Shown here piece after piece: positions 25,856 through 38,900 of a DNA stretch of 64,000 nt (positions are counted from its first letter, which is position 1; each line of letters starts with the position of its first letter). A program made the position numbers and the translations under genes. Source of the stretch: Thysanoteuthis rhombus. Lineage: Eukaryota > Mollusca > Cephalopoda > Oegopsida > Thysanoteuthidae. The DNA is taken from contig OY735219.1 in NCBI GenBank assembly GCA_963457665.1, forward strand, positions 13,972,532-14,036,531, written 5' to 3'. The notes beneath the pieces are model-generated. The model searched no databases. It saw nothing but the letters and a program-made list of their open reading frames with translations, and was not told where the DNA came from.

Positions 25856-26648
25856 AGGTTGATTTGAACCATAAGAATTTCGATATCCGAGGGGAGAATT
25901 GTTTGAAATTCATTATTCCAGAAACCTAGGCAGTGTACAAAAGAGAAAAAAAAATGAAATCTGGATAAAACTGACACAGGCATCTTATGAACAGATATGC
26001 ATAATTTTTGACAAACAAGCATTCTTGAAATCCAATTTCTAATTTATCAGATGAAGTATTGTAAAATAATCAATTTTTTGCTACTATTCACTTTCATCTT
26101 AATTGTGTTGCTTTTTATCACAACTAAACTCAGGCTGGGTTCTCTAGTTGTAAGTAAATAGATTAACAGCAGAGTTCAAAATTCTCACCTGGAACTTATT
26201 CTTCATTCCAAACTGCACAATTAATTCATCTACTCACAGCTGAAAGATACCCAGCCTGAGAACAGTTGCGATAAAAAGAAACATCAATTTAAGATAAAGG
26301 TGAATAATTACAAAAAAAAAAAAATATTAATGATAATGCATTTTTGAAGGTTAACGTTAGCAGAAATATCAAGAATGGTTCTGCTTGAGTAGAATAGAAA
26401 ATTTTGAAAAAAATTCAATATTTGTAGATGATTATATGATGTATTTACATTTGATGGTGCTGAGTGCAAATAAAATGCTGACTCAAATGCATGAAACAGT
26501 CATTTACAGTTAGCACTTATTAATGTTTGTGTACAAGCAAAATGTGAACTCTCCTATAAGTCATACTGATAACACATTCACTGTTCTCAAAACAGAAGAC
26601 TTGTTTTTTCGATTGATGAAATGCATGTGCACACACACAGAAATTATC

Positions 26649-26689
<41 letters not shown>

Positions 26690-28415
26690 GGTGGGTGTGT
26701 GATCAGTAAATGTCCATATAAATACTATAACACCGGTTTGCGCTTGATAACCAATTTTAGGCATTAATATCAAATGGGTAACAATTTTTGTTGGTTTTTA
26801 TCACTACATTTTGGTTGATATATTCTTAGGCCTAAATAGAGTACTAGTTAAGAGGATAAGTTGAAAAGTGTTAGGGTTATCGTTTAGGAATAGGAGAGAT
26901 TGTAGGGACAAATGTCAACTAAACTATGCATAATGTATTTTTATTACAAGTGCTACAAAGGACCAGGAGGCCACAAATATACTGTAGAAGTAAATAAAAG
27001 TAGATTGAATATCAGGTAATTCTTTTTGAGCAATAGAGTGGTAGGACTATGGAATAAATTACCAGAATATAGAGGGCTATTAGTGACTGTCACTGAAATA
27101 GTGAATTGTGGTAACAGTTCACTATATCCCAATAATCAATTTCTTTGTTCTTCACTAGAAAAATAAATCTGCAAGACATGTTGAAAATGTAGTTATAGGA
27201 AAAAATTATCGAAACCACGAATAGGAAAACCACAAATATGAAGGGTGAAAAGAAAAGGGTAAAGAAAGCTATATAGGGGAAGAAAAAAAGTTATTTTCAG
27301 TCAGTGTAAATCAAACTGGCGAAAAAGCAGAACAAAAACTAAAACCGAATTTAGGTAATGAAAATTATATTCAAAAGGAAGAAAAAAATTGATTATATAG
27401 TATATAGTGAACTGTTGACATGATTCAGTGATCTTTAAAAAGGGGGGGAAAAAATGTTTATTACACCAACGAAAACGTTTAAGGCCGTAGATAATATAGT
27501 GCAAATATGATTGTTATGATGAGTACTTGTACGAGTGTGTATACATATTAAGCATACTTTATTTCTCTCCACAAAGTAAATGTTTTAAAGGCATCAGCTG
27601 AAATGTAGTGAAAAAACCAACATGGATCAGAATATTAGTTTGATTTCAGACAATTATTTAATTACAAGTTGAGAGAAAAGAAAATCCCTTTGGGTGATTT
27701 GTCTTGTGAATAGAATTTGCCATTAAAATTCCAAGTGGCAATCTTATTCATTGAAGAAGGTTTCTCTATAGCATATCATTTTCCTCAATTATCTGTTGTC
27801 TGTTACTAACAAAATATTGAAGCCGAAGAGGAAATCAAACACATCGGAGGAGGTTAATTTCATCTTTATCTCAAAATTCATAAATAACATCATAAGAAAT
27901 ACTGGCTTTTGATGGAAAACAAATTAGACCCATTGCTTAGCTTTTCATGAAAGTACCTTCTCTATGGGCATTGGCTCAAATAATCTTATAAGGTAGGAGT
28001 TTAATTTAGAAAAAATAGTTTAGAAAGAGAGAAAAAAAAAAAATGTTTGTCTTAGACTTCGAAGTGATAAGATGGCAGGGGCAGACTGAGCAGTCAAACA
28101 ATCGGGCAGTGCCTAAGGACCGAAAGCACCAAGTGGCCCAAGTAGCAAATAAACCTTTTCGCCCAGACGCTCAGATTACCTCAAAGATGGTGATGGTTTT
28201 GATATAAATACCCATGTTTAGTAATGATATTTAACCAATTCTAGCTTTCTTTTTGTGATACCAATTTTTGAATTTTAATGAGCAATCTGTTCTGATATTG
28301 GTGAAAATATATTTCCCATGGGCATTACACTCATTAGAATTACATTAAGACGAGTGTTATTAGATGATTTGGGGAAGTATGTGAAATGGTAAAATTCTTA
28401 GCAATGAGACCAATA
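25856..28415. other. No gene seen
   Basis: It contains (AT)n at 26651-26686. The other short ORFs show no protein character. Confidence 0.55.
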
Positions 28416-28416
28416 A

Positions 28417-28592
28417 TAGGGTGTCAGAAGTAACAACCGATTTATCCCAAAATTAATGTCAGTTCTAATAGAAGCAACCAATTGTGTTTTGTAGTCATTT
28501 ATATGATATTTATTCATCCATGGTAGCTTTCTGGAAATGAAAGATTGATAATTTGGAGACAAATCAGGCATTACTTTTGCGACACCCTATGT
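28417..28592. mobile_element. MITE 'D', about 175 bp
   Basis: The ends AATAGGGTGTCAGAAGTAAC and ATTACTTTTGCGACACCCTAT are inverted matches. Such ends are typical of Tc1/mariner-type non-autonomous elements. Confidence 0.7.
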
Positions 28593-28848
28593 AATTTTGA
28601 AAGGAAAAAAAAAAAAAAAAAAGTGCATTTTCGTATTAGGTTCTGTAACCTCAATGGTTGAATATACCAAGTCTTTGGACGGTATCAATGCTGCCCACAT
28701 CATATTGACTAATGTCCAAAGCTATATTAAGAATGCCTACAATTTAGTACTCGCAATCTATATCATGAACGAGAGTAATAATTGAAGAGTCGTTTCCCTT
28801 GGTTATTAGTAATTCAAGTGATATTAGACTTTCTGAATAAGCTATTCT

Positions 28849-29191
28849 ACAGGGTGGGTGAGAATTAACTCCCTATTAAAATATTATACTTAACTTTCGT
28901 ACTATAGCCCTATTTATGTGAAACAAATTCTATTTTGGTCCTTGGAGTGGTAAAATTTGATTTAGGATTTTTAATTTCAGGTACCAGTGTAGGTATATAA
29001 GTAATCAAGAGAATTTCAAATTTAAAAAAAACATTCCAGAACTACATCAATATCAGGTACATTTTAATCTTGAGATTAAAATGTTGAATTTTAGGTATTG
29101 TTATAGTTAATTATCAATTCAAGACAATGACTGAATAATAAAGTTATTACCAATTTCCAATAGAGAGTTTCTTTTCACCCACCCTGTATAC
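28849..29191. mobile_element. MITE 'E', about 340 bp
   Basis: The ends CTACAGGGTGGGTGAGAATT and TTTCACCCACCCTGTATA are inverted matches with TA at the edges. A related copy at 44886-45232 has diverged ends; a left-end relic lies near 60013. Confidence 0.75.
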
Positions 29192-29557
29192 AGTGTATTG
29201 TTGACCATCAGAATGAAAAAAATAGATTGGACCAGGATCCAACCAGAAAATGTTTTTTGGAAAATGAACATCCAATGTTTTTATCATTTCTTCCCCCCCC
29301 ATGAGTATTTTCTGTCTTTCCAATGACTATCAACATGTGAATATGAAAGATTGGGATCAAAGCTACCCATAACTGCAGATGATATTTTCATAGTACATAG
29401 GTAGGGCAGACGTCCAACTATTGATCTGAGAGAACAACTTTTCCAAAATCCAAATAATGCTGTTTTTACTGTTGTTTTCAGTCGATGTGACATCGGTTAA
29501 TGGAATGACATGATTACTTGATTCAATTGCACCTTTATAGGTTGTTTTTTTCTATGT

Positions 29558-29738
29558 ACAGTTATACCTTCATTAGTGCAGTTAATTTGTTCCGAATACT
29601 TACTACACTGTTAAAAACCGCATTGTTCAAGGACTTCTGGGCGTTTTTTTTTCTTCAGCTTAAACTTACATTAATTTGCACAGCAATACCTTTACTGCAT
29701 CACGTCAAAACCGTACTATTCAACGTATTGCTGTACAC
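29558..29738 (+). mobile_element. MITE 'A' copy 3
   Basis: The left end GTACAGTTATACCTTCATTAG and right end ACTATTCAACGTATTGCTGTACA are inverted. It lies about 350 bp beyond the candidate poly(A) site of the TIR-TIR-SLOG gene. Confidence 0.8.
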
Positions 29739-30080
29739 GATTTCATCAAACAAGATCTGACCGAGATACCTTCTGTGCAATAATTATCTCCCTTGACTTT
29801 TCATGTAGCAGATTGTGCAAGGATTATCTCCCTTGAAATTTTCCGACAGATAGCTTTTTTTTAATGACAATCGGATACTATTCAGGTTTCTGCAATGAAA
29901 TGTTCGGTTGTGAAAAAGAAATCTTTAAAAAGAATTGTTTTTTTTTTTTTAAATCTTTGATATGTTATGTTTTTTGTATGATATGCAATATCAGAATCTT
30001 ATGCGACAGTCTCTTTAGGAATGTCAACATGATCAGATCTAGTTTCTGGCTATGCTGCTATTATAATGTACACATTTCTT

Positions 30081-30086
30081 TTTATT
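30081..30086 (-). promoter_or_regulatory. Candidate poly(A) signal AATAAA
   Basis: This is the first AATAAA on the minus strand after the TGA, about 350 nt downstream of the stop. It would give a 3' UTR of roughly 370 nt. Only the hexamer supports it. Confidence 0.35.
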
Positions 30087-30432
30087 TCATGATAAACAAG
30101 CCTGAAAGTCAGACTATAGATGCACAAGTTCTCACCCTCGCATTTTCAGACATTTACAAAAGTCGATGGAGGAAACGAGAGGTGGTGGGATTTTTCCAGT
30201 ATGTCAGTCAGTGACAGTAATTGGTACTAGAGATGCTTGCACATCAGAAAAAAAATTTCAGAATTAATTTAGTCAAAGTAATCAGGCTAGTTTTTCTTTT
30301 TTTTTTTTTCCTTTTCTTCTCTCAACCCCCAATTGAAATTTGGCTGTAGGAAGAGGAGACTGAAAGAAATGCATCCAAGTCAAAAGTGCCTCGTTTCAAG
30401 ACTGAAGCCCTCATGATCTGCTCACAGGACAA

Positions 30433-30705
30433 TCAGGGTAGAAAAGCATCCGGGGGTAGGATCAATGTATCCTGTTGAGTCAAACTGACCATTGCGCTAT
30501 CATCCTGTTCTCGCATCAGGGAAAGAGACTGAGGAGTTTGGGCAAAGAACTTATTCAACGATGCTTTCACTGGCGGCGTTGAGTAATCTTTGGATAAGTT
30601 GAACAAGGACTCAACAATGTGTGTTAGACAGAGTCCCACAGAGTCTTGTTCATGTTCTCCTTGTATTACATACAACCAGTCAGATTCTTCAACACCAGAA
30701 GGAGG
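30433..30705 (-). CDS. Coding exon 19 (last), C-terminal tail and stop
   Basis: The acceptor is ACAATTTCAG; phase 0. It encodes residues 741-830 and a TGA stop. It opens with [13 protein letters not shown] and a helix ([13 protein letters not shown]), probably the end of the SLOG fold, then a Ser/Gln-rich tail of about 50 residues with no recognised motif. The Met seen upstream of it lies in intron 18. Confidence 0.93.
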   Translation of the reverse strand, partial: PPSGVEESDWLYVIQGEHEQDSVGLCLTHIVESLFNLSKDYSTPPVKASLNKFFAQTPQSLSLMREQDDSAMVSLTQQDTLILPPDAFLP

Positions 30706-32773
30706 CTGAAATTGTAAAGAGATAAAAAGTATATAAAACTGAATGAAATTTTGATACATTGACATTTATACAAGTAATGGAATTCTAATGACAAACAAAA
30801 ACTTTTGATTAGGTCTATTATAAAAGGCATGATAGATAAAGTTCACCCAAAAATTTTACAACTAAGCACAAGTGGTAAATACAATCTAAATTTTTTCAAT
30901 GCAAATTTTCAGCAACAATCAATATGTTTAATAATATCATATAAAATCCACATACATAAAATGCAATATATATATATAAAAACACTTTCCATTGATCCTA
31001 GGAAGATCCATACATTGGATCATACATTTTTTTTACAGATACTATTCTTGTAGTATTAATGAAAGGTTGATGTTTTTTAACTTGATATTCATAACTTTTT
31101 TGCAAAGTTATCAAATGGAGTCATTTACTTGATGTCAAAGTAATAAATATACAAAATATTAGATGTATACGGTAATTAACAATCAAATAATTTTAGAAGT
31201 ACTTTTATAAAAATTCTTGAAGTCATTTTTATAGATTTTTGTTCACTAATAAAAAAAAAAATTAAGAAAAATAAATTTTTTTAAATAATAAAAATCTCAA
31301 CATACTATGCCTTTTCATCTTAAACCACTTTTATAGAATTTTCCCAAGTCATGTAAATCTAAGTTCATATGGCTAATAAGAAGTTGATTACTTCCATAAG
31401 AACTTTGATATAAAAAAAAAAATTAAAATCTTTGAAAATATTTTAACTTAAATTAATTTGAGAAAAAAAAAAAACAAAAAAAAACAAAAAAAACAAAAAA
31501 AAAACTTTCCAAACTATTTGCATCGGTGATATTTTATGAATAAAAATTTTGCGACACATTGAGTTTTATTAACCACACAAAATATATAATACAGTCACAG
31601 GTGTTCAACCAACTCAGGAAAAGTATCTTTCAAGCATAAAATAAACCTTAATTTCGTGACACGGTAAAGCGTCACAACACACTCTTTTGGAAAGATAATT
31701 TACCTCAAATATTTTTTCTGGAAAAATTTCCTTGTTCTTGTAGCAACTCACTGGAATGACAATGTTGTCATTCCACACAAAGTGCTGAATCATGGACGCC
31801 ATGTCTGCATCACCTAATAGAAGAAATAAAAATATTGGTCACAAATCATGGCAAAAATGTTGTAACAGCCTTTTATGGCTTGCATGACTGTAGGAAAAGT
31901 AACTTTTTAGATACATTTTGCACTGGTAAAGAATATGGATTCAATGGTACAAGGAAAATTAGCAAACTATTCTACGAAATATCAACAGGACAGAAAATGA
32001 AGTGGAAAATTCAAATAGAACCTGTGCTTATAATAATTATTGTAGATAGCATAGTTTAACTGAAAGTGAAAGCATAAAAGCCTATTATGAAATAGTAGCT
32101 AATAATCTGGACCAATATAGCGGAAGTTATTATGCTCTCTCAAGAAGTTGATTTATTGATAGAAAATATTTCATCAAAAGATCTTACCCTCAACAAGAAT
32201 ACAGCGTTCAAAGGCATGGGCAGCAATGATGTCTCTCTGGAGACGGCCAGAACCAATATAAAGAATCTGTCCAGGAACCAAAGTAGAACATTCTCCATTT
32301 TCCTTTGGCTTCTGGAAGGAAAAGAAAAATGAACTAATATATATGATATAACATAATATATTAGTAGAATGTGGATTTGCTACACAAACTCACTCATGTT
32401 TCTGCCCTCTTCAGGAGAATTCACCTGATGGGGCCCGAAGAGGGCAGAAACAGGAGTTAGTTTGTGTAGCGAATCTACATTCTACTATTTATTTCCAGCA
32501 CCACTAAAATAATTTAACTTCAAGAGTAAAAAGTTGTATGTATCGAGCACCCTATGAAATAAATCCAATACATTTTAGAAGTGGCTTTATACTATTGATA
32601 TATTATTATATTATGTTATACTGCTAGCCTAATTTGTACCACAGAAACTGTGTGTGTGCGTGTATATATATATATATATATATATATAATACGAACTGCA
32701 AAGAGTGAGAGACTCAGGAGTAGTGTTTTGAAGTTAGGTTTATTTATCCATAGATTTTTTTTTTGTTAATTTA

Positions 32774-32809
<36 letters not shown>

Positions 32810-32927
32810 AGAGCTATGTTAGTGACACACAGAGCTCTTTCTTTCTTTCTTTCTTTCTTTCTTTCCTTTCCTTTCCTTTGCCCTAATTGAACTTTTTCCT
32901 CCTTCTCCAACCAATGCTCAGTCTAAA

Positions 32928-32961
<34 letters not shown>

Positions 32962-35900
32962 ACACACGTTTTGCAACCAGGGCACAGAAGGAATTAATGT
33001 GAGCACAAAAGGTTAGTTCCCTAAGATAATGTAGTAATAAATGTGTTTTGATGAAGCCATTTCAAGCAAGTTCATTATAATGATCTGTGGATCCATGGGT
33101 GTTATTTTGATTATTTCATTTTGACATTGCATAACAAAATAAAAATACACATTGATATTTCATTTAATGCAGAGATTCAACCTTTCCTGCATTGCAGACT
33201 AGTTCAAGATTGAAAATATTCTTCCACGACTGAATATAATGGCTGATATACATAGTCATACACAGTTAGTGTAAGTTGACTTTAGGCATAAAGCATTTCC
33301 CTAACAGATAATATTAGTCTATGAACTTGACATTCTGAGGAACACACAGCTGCCTTATGTTGGAGAGTCAATTTATCCAGCAAAAATTTGACTAACCTCA
33401 AATTAACACCTTAGTTTTGGGATTGACTCATACATAGACATATTTTTTGTTCTACAAGGGTTTATCTAACAAATTCAATATTGGACTCCAAGGAAATGAT
33501 TGTTATTATTTTACAAAAAATATTGCCAAACCATATTGTTTCCATGCGGCCTCATAGCACATTTGCCGCCTGTTGGGATCCACCATTTTAATGGAACAAC
33601 AAATTGAACAAAATAATTCGAAGTATACCGTAAAATCTTGAATAAATACATTCCTTTGTAGAATGCAGTCATATTAAAACACACCAATACAGTTTCATTA
33701 GACAAGAAAGATAGGTTGTGCTTGAATTATCTTGGAACAATATCCGAGTTTAAATTTACAGTCAGTGAGCACATATCTTTGCTTCCTATTCACATAATAC
33801 CTGCCTTTTCTTCCAGCCCTCTCCCTTCCTACCCTCTTATTATTCTGCTCAACTTTTGTTTCTTCCTTCTCCCAGTCTGGCACACTTATAGTATCAGTAG
33901 CAGCAATGAGCAGAGCCTGTTGCACAATTATGATAACTATCAGCAAAGCGAGGAGTCATGAATTAATAATCAAAGATTTCGGATGGGGTGGTTGTTAAAA
34001 CCAAAAGTTGTTTTTTCTATACCCAATGGTTGCCCCTCGATTGTGGACTGCATTCAACAAACATTGTTCAGTCAATCTGAAGGCAGTTCAGTCACTCCTT
34101 ATTCTATTTCGACCTTACAAACATGTGTGCACCACATTTAGTGATCTCTGTTCAGTAAAATTGAAATTTTCTATCAACATGTTTGCTGCATTCATCGAAG
34201 TCAGTTCAGATGGATCCACAAGTTCGTTAAGGAATTCTTGTCAGAAAAAGCAATGTCAATCGAGTGAGGCTTACCTTACAGTCAACCTTTGGAAGAATGT
34301 GGGTAATAGAAGGATAAGAATTTGCATTGGAACTGTGTTTCTGTAGAAAGCCTTTGCAGATCTCTTGTGCCACACCGTAATAGCCACTCGTCACAAGTTG
34401 AATACCAACAATAGATGCAAGGTGTTTGCCAATAGATCTGAAATGAAAGGGAAAATATTCAGTTAGAACTTGCAGGAACCATTTTCTTTTTTCAACTGAT
34501 AAGAAAAACAGCACTAAGCTACAGGGAAACATTATCAAACATCAGAAATTACACTGTGTAACATCAAAAGCATTCATCTCTTACAAGTCAAGTCCTATTG
34601 GAGTATGAACGGCCAGTGACAAAGTCCTGGTTTCTGCTGCATGCGTCAGCTTAGTGATTTTTCAAGTTTTTATGACCATCCCCTTGGTTGGATGTATGTC
34701 CACTGAAAGGACACCTCCACCCTAATCACAGAGCTTAGTGTGTACTCAGTTAGCTGCTGAACGCACAGGGAAATTTGTCCAAATGAAGAGTTTTTTCACA
34801 CTTTTTGCTCATACTGGGAAGCAAACCCAGGACCTTCTGTGTGCGTTACATTACACCATCTGATCAGACACACTATGCATTTATTATTTTTTGTTCCTGG
34901 GTAATAAGTGTTATTTACTGATCGATTATTTTTAAAATGTATAGAAAATGGCTATTATTCCCTTCAAACTCTGATTTTGCAATCAGGACAGTAAATCTGA
35001 AATCTACTAATTCCCAGTTGGACAACGGGTGAATTCAGACATTTTCAATCATATAGAGAAAGAAAAGCAACAACTTATGAATATCACCGTTCTGGTCACA
35101 AAAGCCGAGTTCGATGGGAATGATAGCCATTCTCTTTCTATTTAAACAATTAGAAAATAACAGTCACTACCTGGGAGCAAAAATGGCGTTATCAAATATA
35201 TCCAGGTGAAATCTACTTACCTACACAAGTTGCTTGTGGCCTCATCAGGTGTGGATGTGCCTGTAATGTAGATACATTTCTCGAGGTTCACTTTCTGCAT
35301 AAGATTCTGCATCTGTGAAGAAAAAAAATATGTGTATGAATTTACTTGATTGAGTTATAGGCTACTATTATCATACAACCTAACGTTCATACTCAACTCA
35401 ATTTAAAGATTAGGCTGTTGAAAAGAAAAAAAAAAAACAACTAAATACTGGATGAGATTAATTAATCCAGTAATACTTGGGCTTGAATGTTGAGTATTAG
35501 GGACTAAGACAACTCAGAGAGTTAGAACATTTTGCTGATATTCAGAAGTTTGATAATGAAGTCCGTACCTACAACTATAGTTTGTTTGTTTTTCAAACTT
35601 ATATATAAACTTATCATTGGTGAAAAAATTAACAGATATATACTTCAATTTATATGAGATCAATTTTTTCTAAGGAAAGGAACTATATATGAAGAGTTCT
35701 AAAACATAAGCACCATTTAAAAAAAATAAATGTGTTTAATTGAATTTAGAGGAGAAAAAAAGAGAAAAAAAAAAAAGAAAGAAAAAGAAATCATTTTTTC
35801 ATTTGAATTACCCATCCTATAAAAATTTTATAGACTGTATGTACATAAAAAGGTTGTAATAAGATGTAAAAGAATCGAAATCCAGAATTTGATTTTTAAT

Positions 35901-38900
35901 TTATTTAAACACGCATTTCAAATGGCATTTATAGCATTTAGGAACTACACTTTTCAAATATATAAAAAGAGGTAAAATGTCTGTTTGTTAGAAGAGTCCC
36001 TATTAGAGTAGGAATGGCCGGTGACAAAGTCCTGGTTTCCTAAACGGGTATCAGTTTAGTGATCTTTATAAGTTTCAGGTCTTGACAAGATCAAAACATT
36101 CTTACAGGTTTTCATAACTACCCCAAGGATATATATTTATACATACTTTCACATTTATAATACAGCTCAAATAGTACTTTACTTAGCTGCCAAGTGCCTT
36201 GAGAAATTGTAGGGAATTTTTGCTCATAAAAGAAATTGAACCGGGGACCCTCTGCATGTGAGGCAAATGTGCTAAACATCACACTATCCAAGCAGATATA
36301 TATCTCCTTATCTCGCATAAATTACCATAACCTAAGCGTGTACCAGAATTGATTATCTAGAAGTTTCCCCAACCCACAAATTATTTAAAAAGAATACCAA
36401 CACAAGATTTGGGCGTTGTTGCTTCAAGAAGACTATAGAGACTCAAAAAGAGCATTTGAAAAAAAAAAAAACTGTTGGAGAAGATGGTATCAAGTGGTGT
36501 ACCCATGCTGTAGGAGTCAGTAGGAGTGCCTGCAGACACAAACACTCAAAGAGAGAAGAACCTATAGCCCACTTGACTAGTCATTTGTAGGGCTTTAGTG
36601 AATCGAATAATATATATATAGATATATATAGATATAGATATAGATATAGATATATATAGATATAGATATATATAGATATAGATATAGATATAGATATATA
36701 TAGATATAGATATATATAGATATAGATATATATAGATATAGATATAGATATAGATATAGATATATATATAGATATAGATATATATAGATATAGATATATA
36801 TAGATATAGATATATATAGATATAGATATATATAGATATAGATATATATAGATATAGATATATATAGATATAGATATATATAGATATAGATATATATAGA
36901 TATAGATATATATAGATATAGATATATATAGATATAGATATATATAGATATAGATATATATAGATATAGATATATATAGATATAGATATAAATATATATA
37001 TAGTAATGGCCATATTTTTCTATGCCAGCAAAGATCAAGTCACTCTGCAGAGTTCTTGGGAAATTTGCAAAAAAAATTCAATAATTGTTGACTTACAATG
37101 CTTTTTACTTCTGCTTCATTGCAATCATTTTGATCTACAGACGACTGAGTTTTGGGATCAAGAATTTCTCGCACCCATCTTAATAACAGCTGCTGGAAGT
37201 TGGGCTGGTGAATATCCTGGAATAAGAAAAAAAAATAATGATTTTAAACAGCACATGAGAAAGAACATAAATTTTTGGCACATAATCAAAAATGAATCAT
37301 ACTATGAAGAGTTATTTCATGTTTTAATCCTTTCCGTGTTTATTAAGTCAGGATATATCTTACTAGTTGTGTGGAGTCGAAAGTCAAAAGAAATTTTGGA
37401 TTACTGGAGTCAGTAAAAGTGTTCTGAACTCCAACCTTATATCCTGGAAAATATGTGTTTTAAAAACGAAAGGCCTGAAATCAGAAATTCAGCTTAAACT
37501 CAATTGAATGAAATAAAAAAAAAAAATTATAATTCAGCAACCTATTCATCAGAATTTAAAGCTATAACGACACGTGGGCGGGCCGGCTGCGGGAGAATAA
37601 CACGGAGACACTTGGGCGGGCCGGCTGCGGGAGAATAACACGGAGACACTTGGGCGGGCCGGCTGCGGGAGAATAACACGGAGACACTTGGGCGGGCCGG
37701 CTGCGAGAGAATAACACGGAGACACTTGGGCGGGCCGGCTGCGGGAGAATAACACGGAGACACTTGGGCGGGGGCAGCTGCAGCAGAATAACACGGAGAC
37801 ACATGGGCGGGTCGGCTGCAGGAGAATAACACGGAGACACATGGGGGGGCAGCTGCGGGAGAATAACACGGAGACACGTGGGGGGGCAGCTGTGGATGAA
37901 TAACAAAGAGCCATTGGGGGGGGGGGGACAGAGGAATAACAAAAGTGAGGGGGGGCTGCAGAAAAGAAGAGAAGATTGGAAAATTAAGTGAGACTTACTC
38001 TAAGTTTAGATGACAGCATTAGCATGCTCATCCAGGAAGGAATGTTAAACTCTTCGTATTTCAGTGTGATCATCCATTTTCGATGTTCACAGTAGAAAAC
38101 CTTTGAAATGAAATAAAATAAATTTTCACAAGATGTTCTTTCTTCATTAGATTGAAAATGCTTTGTCATTGGAAAACTAGCAAAAACAAATTTAAAACAA
38201 CTTTTGAGATCATTAACCATTCTTTTACAAAAGACACAAAAATTCACATATCATAGAAAATCTTAATACTTTGTATAAAAATTCATACAATAAATATCCA
38301 ATGACAAGCATTAGAAATATGATATCAGTGTTAATGTTTATGGCTATATTTTAATGATAACTATTTTATAAAAGTGTGATAATCTGTATTGTAAAAGCTT
38401 GTGATATATTTTTCTATACTTGACAGTGTTTGGTAAAGAAAAGTTTCACTATTTTTTCTCAAACTAAAAAAAAATTTCAAATGCAACAAATTTCAAATCT
38501 GAAGATGGTCATAAATACTCCTACTATAGTATCTACTTGGCCAAGATTGTGATACATTTTATTTGAACTGATAATATTACAGAAACCTAGCCATACAGAG
38601 ATTAGAAAATCATCAAACAGTGACAACTATATCTATTCTCAGTTTTGTTTCACTCTAAGTAAAAAAATTGTATTCTATATGAGAGTTCTTCAAACTTTCA
38701 CTCACAACCTAGTTTAATCTTATGCAATAGCCTTATGACCAGTGACATAATACAATCCATTTTATCTCAAGGTTTGGGCATAAACTTGAAAGAAAGACCA
38801 CTTCATACTATCAAAATTCAAATGCAACTTATCTAGATTGCTTTGCCTTCCACCCATCTCCCTCTCAAACTTTGGTTGTGGTTTTTCAACCAAGCAAAGA

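Noticed and set aside
24870-26022. Ser/Leu/Phe/Pro-rich ORFs of about 350 residues on the minus strand
   Set aside because: Low-complexity translation of the AG/GGAAAAAAAGGGGG satellite.
29864-30214. 116-residue plus-strand ORF beyond the gene's stop
   Set aside because: Antisense to the likely 3' UTR with no recognisable protein character.
36546-37038. Ile/Tyr-repeat ORFs of about 150 residues
   Set aside because: Translation of the TATAGA satellite.
37006-37416. 136-residue plus-strand ORF over exon 14
   Set aside because: Shadow of the real minus-strand exon 14 and flanking introns.
37542-37942. Pro/Ser/Cys-rich repeat ORFs in three frames
   Set aside because: A 38-bp minisatellite in intron 13; all frames cycle through the same peptide and the array lies between two well-supported exons.
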